In this document: positions 13,852 through 17,105 of the stretch, in pieces
How the letters are laid out: every line of letters starts with the position of its first letter
How positions within the stretch are numbered: the stretch's first letter is position 1
Assembly: GCA_038234815.1 (NCBI GenBank)
Contig: JBBQSU010000081.1
Span: forward strand, 1 to 17,105
DNA from: JBBQSU01 sp038234815
Lineage (GTDB): Bacteria; Planctomycetota; Phycisphaerae; Tepidisphaerales; Tepidisphaeraceae
Direction: 5' to 3'
Length of the DNA stretch: 17,105 bases
Translations under genes and position numbers: made by a program
The notes under the pieces: generated by a model
The model's database searches: none
Told to the model about the DNA's origin: nothing
The model's input: only the letters and a program-made list of their open reading frames with translations

Positions 13852-15426
13852 ATGGCAGATACGGAAAACATAGAAGCGAAGCTGGCCGCGTACGTCGAGG
13901 GCGAACTCGACGCGCTGGAGCGCGCCGAATTGGAAAAGCACCTGGCGGGCAATGTTCAGCATCAGGCTTTACTGGAAGAACTAAAGAAGATGCGCTTTGT
14001 ACTGCGCGATCTTCCGCGCGAGTCTGCCCCTGCCGAAATTTCCGAGCGGGTGCAGCAGCAGATCGAGCGCTCGCTGCTTTTGGACGATGCCGCCAGCGAC
14101 CGGGGCACCGTGCGCTTGAACCGCTGGCCGTCGCTGTTGGTCGCAGCGTCGATCGGCATCCTGGCGGTGGGGCTGGGCGTGGTGGTTTACATGGCCTTGC
14201 CGGGGCAGAGCGTGCCCAACGTGCTGGTGAGCCGCAACCCGACAGAGGCCCTACCGGAAGCGCCGCCGGCAGTGGCGCCCAGGCGCGGGGCAGAGACCGA
14301 TAGGAAAGACCGTGCCTCGGAGAATTCCGAGCAAGCACCGGCTGGCCAGTTTGGGCCAGTCGCGGCTGGTCCCGACACCAGTGGCAAGAAGGAATCAGCA
14401 CGAACGATGCCGATGAGGGATACGACCGGCAAGGCGACGGTGGCCGATGCGGACCTGGATCGAGCCAAGTCCAAGCAGGACTCTTCAGGGCCGGCTCGGC
14501 TGGGGTACAACGAATCGGTGACACTGGTGATCGATTCGGCCAATGCGAAGCAGACCGAACAGGCCTTGGGTGATTATCTGAGCCTGAATCAATTCAACTG
14601 GCAGGTGAAGGCCGATGGGTCGGCCGATCGCAAGGGTCTCGAGGAATCGGCGGCCCCGCAGCAGAAGCTGAATGACCGGGAGTTGCAGAGCAACATGGGC
14701 TTGGCGGTGAACAATCAGCCCGAAGCCAATGCCGCACCGTCTGGCGCGGCGCAACCGCCCCAGCGATACCAGGTCCAGAATATCAGCCCAGCGCAGGTGG
14801 CGGAATTAAGAGGCGTGCTGCTTCAGAACGGCGGGCGGATTCAAACCCCTGCGGCCGTCGGCGGTGCGACAGGCACCGTGCTAGGCTTTGACCATGCTCA
14901 GTCCAAGGCCGATGCCCCCGAAACCACGCAGACCAACCGGCCGGCCACGACCGAGCCGGCGATTGAACCCGGCGAGGTGCTGGCGATCACCGTCGATGAA
15001 CTGGTCGGCCCGGGCGTTGATAAAACCAACACCGTGCGTGTCAGCGGCGACGGCACCATCGCTCTGCCGATGGTCGAACCGATCCGCGTAGCCGGGCTGG
15101 ATCAGGCCCAGGCCAAAAGCCGCATCGCCGACGTCTATCGGGACGCGCAACTGATCCCTTCTCCCAGAGTGACGGTGGAGAGGACGCTAGCGTCCACCCA
15201 GCCCGCTGAGGCGCCAGCCACACGCCCCGCAGTCGGGTCGCTGGCGGGCGTAGCAGGCGGTGGCACCGAGCGTGCCGGCGAGATCCCGGCTGCCTCCACC
15301 ACCGCGCCGGCTCGGGTCGATCTGGTGATCGTCGTGCAACCGCTAGCCGCCAATTCCGCGCCGTCGATCGAATCCAAACCCGCAGCCCTGCCCGTCACCC
15401 AGCCGGCAACCCTGCCGGCCAATTAA
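13852..15426 (+). CDS. Membrane anti-sigma-factor-like protein with periplasmic polysaccharide-export (PES)-like domain
   Basis: ATG 13852 is chosen because AGGA lies 6 bases upstream; a GTG at 13798 would add 18 residues. The 524-residue product has a cytoplasmic helical anti-sigma-type domain (1-75): KLAAYVEGELDALERAELEKHL fits the zf-HC2/RskA fold, but the usual Cys-x-x-Cys is replaced by Asn/His (HLAGNVQHQ, 30-38), so zinc binding is unlikely in the standard way. One membrane helix is at about 94-117. A long periplasmic part follows: two short beta-alpha units (223-255, 306-330) joined by low-complexity sequence. At about 372-445 a segment resembles the Poly_export N-terminal domain (EVLAITVDEL, VRVSGDGTIALPMVEPIRVAG, then LIPSPRVTVER). 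The tail has STQP and VTQP. It presumably holds the preceding sigma factor at the membrane; the PES-like part may sense or interact with exported glycan. That is inference. Confidence 0.8.
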   Translation: MADTENIEAKLAAYVEGELDALERAELEKHLAGNVQHQALLEELKKMRFVLRDLPRESAPAEISERVQQQIERSLLLDDAASDRGTVRLNRWPSLLVAASIGILAVGLGVVVYMALPGQSVPNVLVSRNPTEALPEAPPAVAPRRGAETDRKDRASENSEQAPAGQFGPVAAGPDTSGKKESARTMPMRDTTGKATVADADLDRAKSKQDSSGPARLGYNESVTLVIDSANAKQTEQALGDYLSLNQFNWQVKADGSADRKGLEESAAPQQKLNDRELQSNMGLAVNNQPEANAAPSGAAQPPQRYQVQNISPAQVAELRGVLLQNGGRIQTPAAVGGATGTVLGFDHAQSKADAPETTQTNRPATTEPAIEPGEVLAITVDELVGPGVDKTNTVRVSGDGTIALPMVEPIRVAGLDQAQAKSRIADVYRDAQLIPSPRVTVERTLASTQPAEAPATRPAVGSLAGVAGGGTERAGEIPAASTTAPARVDLVIVVQPLAANSAPSIESKPAALPVTQPATLPAN

Positions 15427-15438
15427 GCGATTAAAGCT

Positions 15439-15466
15439 TTGACGATCGCTCGATCGGGCGTAATCT
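15439..15466 (+). promoter_or_regulatory. Putative promoter of coaD with very short leader
   Basis: TTGACG (15439-15444), 16 bases and TAATCT (15461-15466) would start transcription near 15473, about 6 bases before ATG 15479. No ribosome site is seen, so the message may be nearly leaderless. The spacer holds CGATCGCTCGATCG (15443-15456), a 14-base sequence made of two palindromic CGATCG units. Confidence 0.4.
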
Positions 15467-15478
15467 AGGCATTAACCC

Positions 15479-16021
15479 ATGCCCAAACGTATCGCCAAAA
15501 TCGGCCTTTTCCCCGGACAGTTTGACCCCATTACCAACGGTCACCTCGACGTGATCGATCGCGGGCGGGTGCTGTTTGACCAACTGGTGGTAGCAGTGGG
15601 CGTAAATCCCGACAAACGCGGGCTTTTCTCCATCGACGAGCGCGTTGAAATGATCCGGCAGTTGGTCAAATCCATGCCAAACGTCCGTGTGGAAAAATAC
15701 AACTCGCTAACGGTGGATTTTGCCCGAAAAGTGAAGGCGATGTCGATCCTACGCGGCATCCGCGACGCCTCGGACTTGCGGTATGAGTTTCAACTGGCGT
15801 TGGCCAACCGGGCGGTGGGGGGGATCGAAACGATCTTCATTATGACCAGCGATCAGCACGCCCTGACCAGCAGCAGCCTGATTCGGCAGGTGGTGGCGCT
15901 GGGTGGGGACATCGACAAGCTGTCCACGCTGGTTCCGCGGACGGTGATCGAACGGCTGAAACGAAGAAAAAGGTCAGATAACGCCAAATTGCGGCCGGAG
16001 AACGACACGCCGATGAATTAA
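15479..16021 (+). CDS. coaD: Phosphopantetheine adenylyltransferase
   Basis: This 180-residue enzyme makes dephospho-CoA from 4'-phosphopantetheine and ATP, the fourth step of coenzyme A synthesis, in the cytoplasm. LFPGQFDPITNGHLDVI has the TxGH nucleotidyltransferase motif (TNGH, 19-22), with Gln in place of the usual Ser before FDP. SILRGIRDASDLRYEFQLA (89-107) and TSSSLIRQVVALGGD (130-144) are typical of CoaD. The usual length is about 160; the extra 15-20 residues are a charged tail (RRKRSDNAK onward). It follows the anti-sigma gene by 52 bp and appears to have its own promoter. Confidence 0.97.
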   Translation: MPKRIAKIGLFPGQFDPITNGHLDVIDRGRVLFDQLVVAVGVNPDKRGLFSIDERVEMIRQLVKSMPNVRVEKYNSLTVDFARKVKAMSILRGIRDASDLRYEFQLALANRAVGGIETIFIMTSDQHALTSSSLIRQVVALGGDIDKLSTLVPRTVIERLKRRKRSDNAKLRPENDTPMN

Positions 16022-16050
16022 GTGGACGGGTGGTACCCATCGCCGTGGGA

Positions 16051-16125
16051 AGAGGAGAAACAAAGATTACGGAGATTTTCTTTCCTCTGGTCTTCTTAAT
16101 TTTTTTTAATCTTTGTTTCTCGTCT
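16051..16125. repeat. Long inverted-repeat element downstream of coaD
   Basis: AGAGGAGAAACAAAGATTA (16051-16069) pairs with TAATCTTTGTTTCTCGTCT (16107-16125) in 18 of 19 positions; 15 of these (16055-16069 with 16107-16121) are continuous. The 37-base interior is pyrimidine-rich with an eight-T run (16100-16107). TCTGGTCTT occurs at 16086-16094 and again at 16123-16131. The large loop and the T-run inside it make a standard terminator unlikely. A small palindromic mobile-type element is possible. Confidence 0.65.
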
Positions 16126-16152
16126 GGTCTTGTCGGGGTTGGGAAGCCGGTT

Positions 16153-16184
16153 TTTGCGGCACTGGTCACGCTTTGAGCCGCAAA
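16153..16184. repeat. 8-bp inverted repeat in the coaD-pilin spacer
   Basis: TTTGCGGC (16153-16160) and GCCGCAAA (16177-16184) are perfect reverse complements with a 16-base loop. The function is unclear; a weak terminator or operator is possible. Confidence 0.35.
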
Positions 16185-16582
16185 CTGTCTATACAACGGA
16201 ATCTCACTCTTGTTTTAAAAGATTTTTGTTGACCCCCAACTGAATGATGGTTAGGCTTTACCCAGATTCACCGGAATAGCTTCTGGTGGAGAAATGGTAG
16301 TCCGAGCATTGCGTCCGGGTGAGATGGGTTAAGTCAGTGTTGTACGAGGATCCCGGAAACGTCAGGCTCTTTTATATTTTCCATTATGGTTACCATGCAT
16401 CGGCGATGTTCGCTGGTGCGAGTTCAGTTGTCCCACCGCGTGAAGGTTGAAGACGAGGCCAAGATCGACGCACGCAGCTTTTCATAAGCTGTAAACGGCA
16501 ATCATATCTTATAACCGATCCGTCGATCTTTGAAACTTGTCCGAAACCCGACCGTAGTGCGACGTTTTGAAAGGAGCTTCAT

Positions 16583-17105
16583 ATGAAGCGCAAGGGATTT
16601 ACCCTCGTCGAACTGTTGGTCGTTATCGGCATCATTGCATTGCTGATCTCGATCCTGCTTCCGTCACTTAACCGCGCTCGTGAGACGGCCAACCGTGTCA
16701 AGTGCGCCAGCAACCTGCGCCAAATCGGCCAGGCTCTGTTGCTTTATGCCAACGAGAATAAGGGCGCTTATCCTCGGACGCAGTACGCCAGTGGATCCCC
16801 TGCAACGTCGTTGAGCCAGACAGGCACCCCCGCCACTGGCGCGGATCCGTTCCTGGCGACTTACAAGCCGAATGACAACGACATCACTGCCGCGGTTTAC
16901 CTCCTGATCCGTACGCAGGACATCACTCCGGAAGTCTTTATCTGCCCGAGTTCGAACGACGAAAAGGACACGCTCAGCGGCAACCCCGTGCAAAATATGG
17001 TGAACTTCACCGCGTTGAAGAACCTGAGCTACGGCTTTGCCGTCAGCAACATGTACGCTACCTCGACCGCAGTCGGTCTGGGCGTGAAGTGGAACAACAC
17101 CCTCG
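16583..17105 (+). CDS. Prepilin-type (type II secretion/pseudopilin-like) protein, partial, runs off right edge
   Basis: The first 174 residues begin MKRKGFTLVELLVVIGIIAL. A prepilin peptidase would cut between Gly5 and Phe6, leaving the conserved Glu at mature position 5. After the helix comes LLPSLNRARETANRVKCASNLRQIGQALLLYANENKG, split here as LPSLNRARE and KCASNLRQIGQ; this is the typical start of planctomycete DUF1559-like or general prepilin proteins. The rest is a globular domain with VFICPSS (124-130). AAGGAG is 6 bases before ATG 16583, a strong ribosome site. Such genes are abundant in Planctomycetota, and their true role (pilus, secretion or surface protein) is unresolved. The C-terminal part lies outside the window. 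Confidence 0.92.
   Translation, partial: MKRKGFTLVELLVVIGIIALLISILLPSLNRARETANRVKCASNLRQIGQALLLYANENKGAYPRTQYASGSPATSLSQTGTPATGADPFLATYKPNDNDITAAVYLLIRTQDITPEVFICPSSNDEKDTLSGNPVQNMVNFTALKNLSYGFAVSNMYATSTAVGLGVKWNNTL

Larger units (their letters stand above)
16022..16582. other. Intergenic region between coaD and the prepilin gene
   Basis: These 561 bp hold the long inverted repeat (16051-16125), the 8-bp repeat (16153-16184) and a small stem CAGCTT/AAGCTG (16475-16491). A weak promoter TTGACC-N17-TAGGCT (16229-16257) is possible. Two tiny frames (16294-16332, 16386-16487) are too short or lack a ribosome site to be called. The AT content is higher than in the neighbouring genes. Confidence 0.5.

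Noticed and set aside
13448..14524. 358-codon minus-strand frame across the sigma and anti-sigma genes
   Set aside because: It is a proline/serine-rich shadow of two well-supported plus-strand genes.
16055..16121. Standard rho-independent terminator for coaD
   Set aside because: The loop is 37 bases and the T-run is inside it, not after the stem.
16294..16332. 12-codon frame with a GGAG upstream
   Set aside because: It is too short to support on one sequence even with the ribosome site.
16386..16487. 33-codon frame in the coaD-prepilin spacer
   Set aside because: It has no ribosome site and no recognisable feature; the length is within chance expectation.

Overview
The window is GC-rich bacterial chromosome. 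It most likely comes from a planctomycete of the class Phycisphaerae or a close relative. Three things suggest this: two prepilin-like genes with the FTLVELL N-terminus common in Planctomycetota, many envelope proteins with Ala/Pro/Thr/Gln linkers, and long intergenic spaces between short operons. The assignment is inferred from style and was not tested by a search. No tRNA, rRNA, CRISPR array or intact transposase was found.

Layout. 1-2613 (-) is the N-terminal 871 codons of the glutamate synthase large subunit (gltB), cut by the left edge. A 516-bp divergent spacer holds a good promoter with a palindrome in its spacer, a structured gltB leader and the promoter of ilvN. 3130-3696 (+) is the acetolactate synthase regulatory subunit, without an adjacent catalytic subunit. 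3824-5444 (+) are two overlapping, paralogous alpha/beta-hydrolase genes whose products look like lipoproteins. 5479-6801 (-) is a parvulin-type prolyl isomerase, probably a lipoprotein, and 6960-7394 (-) a half-size EamA/DMT membrane protein. 7518-7658 (+) is a prepilin cut down to its N-terminal helix. It is followed by a long leader with a strong branched RNA fold upstream of a GT4/GT5-like glycosyltransferase (8039-9415, +).

9463-12953 (-) is a four-gene operon: LolD/MacB-type ATPase, FtsX/MacB-type permease, and two DUF3299-like envelope proteins sharing a CCF-x-x-PPQ motif. The layout suggests an envelope system that handles a metal or a lipid-like substrate. Divergent from it is an ECF sigma factor (13153-13797, +) followed by a membrane anti-sigma-like protein (13852-15426). 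That protein has lost the usual zinc ligands and carries a domain resembling the Wza-type polysaccharide export (PES) domain in its periplasmic part. coaD follows (15479-16021). After a 561-bp spacer with a long inverted-repeat element, a type II secretion/prepilin-like gene (16583 onward) runs off the right edge.

The most interesting parts are the anti-sigma/PES fusion with its sigma factor, the ABC-DUF3299 operon with three AGTTGCA boxes upstream, and the structured RNA at 7904-7977. All functions are read from motifs in the sequence. No database search was run.
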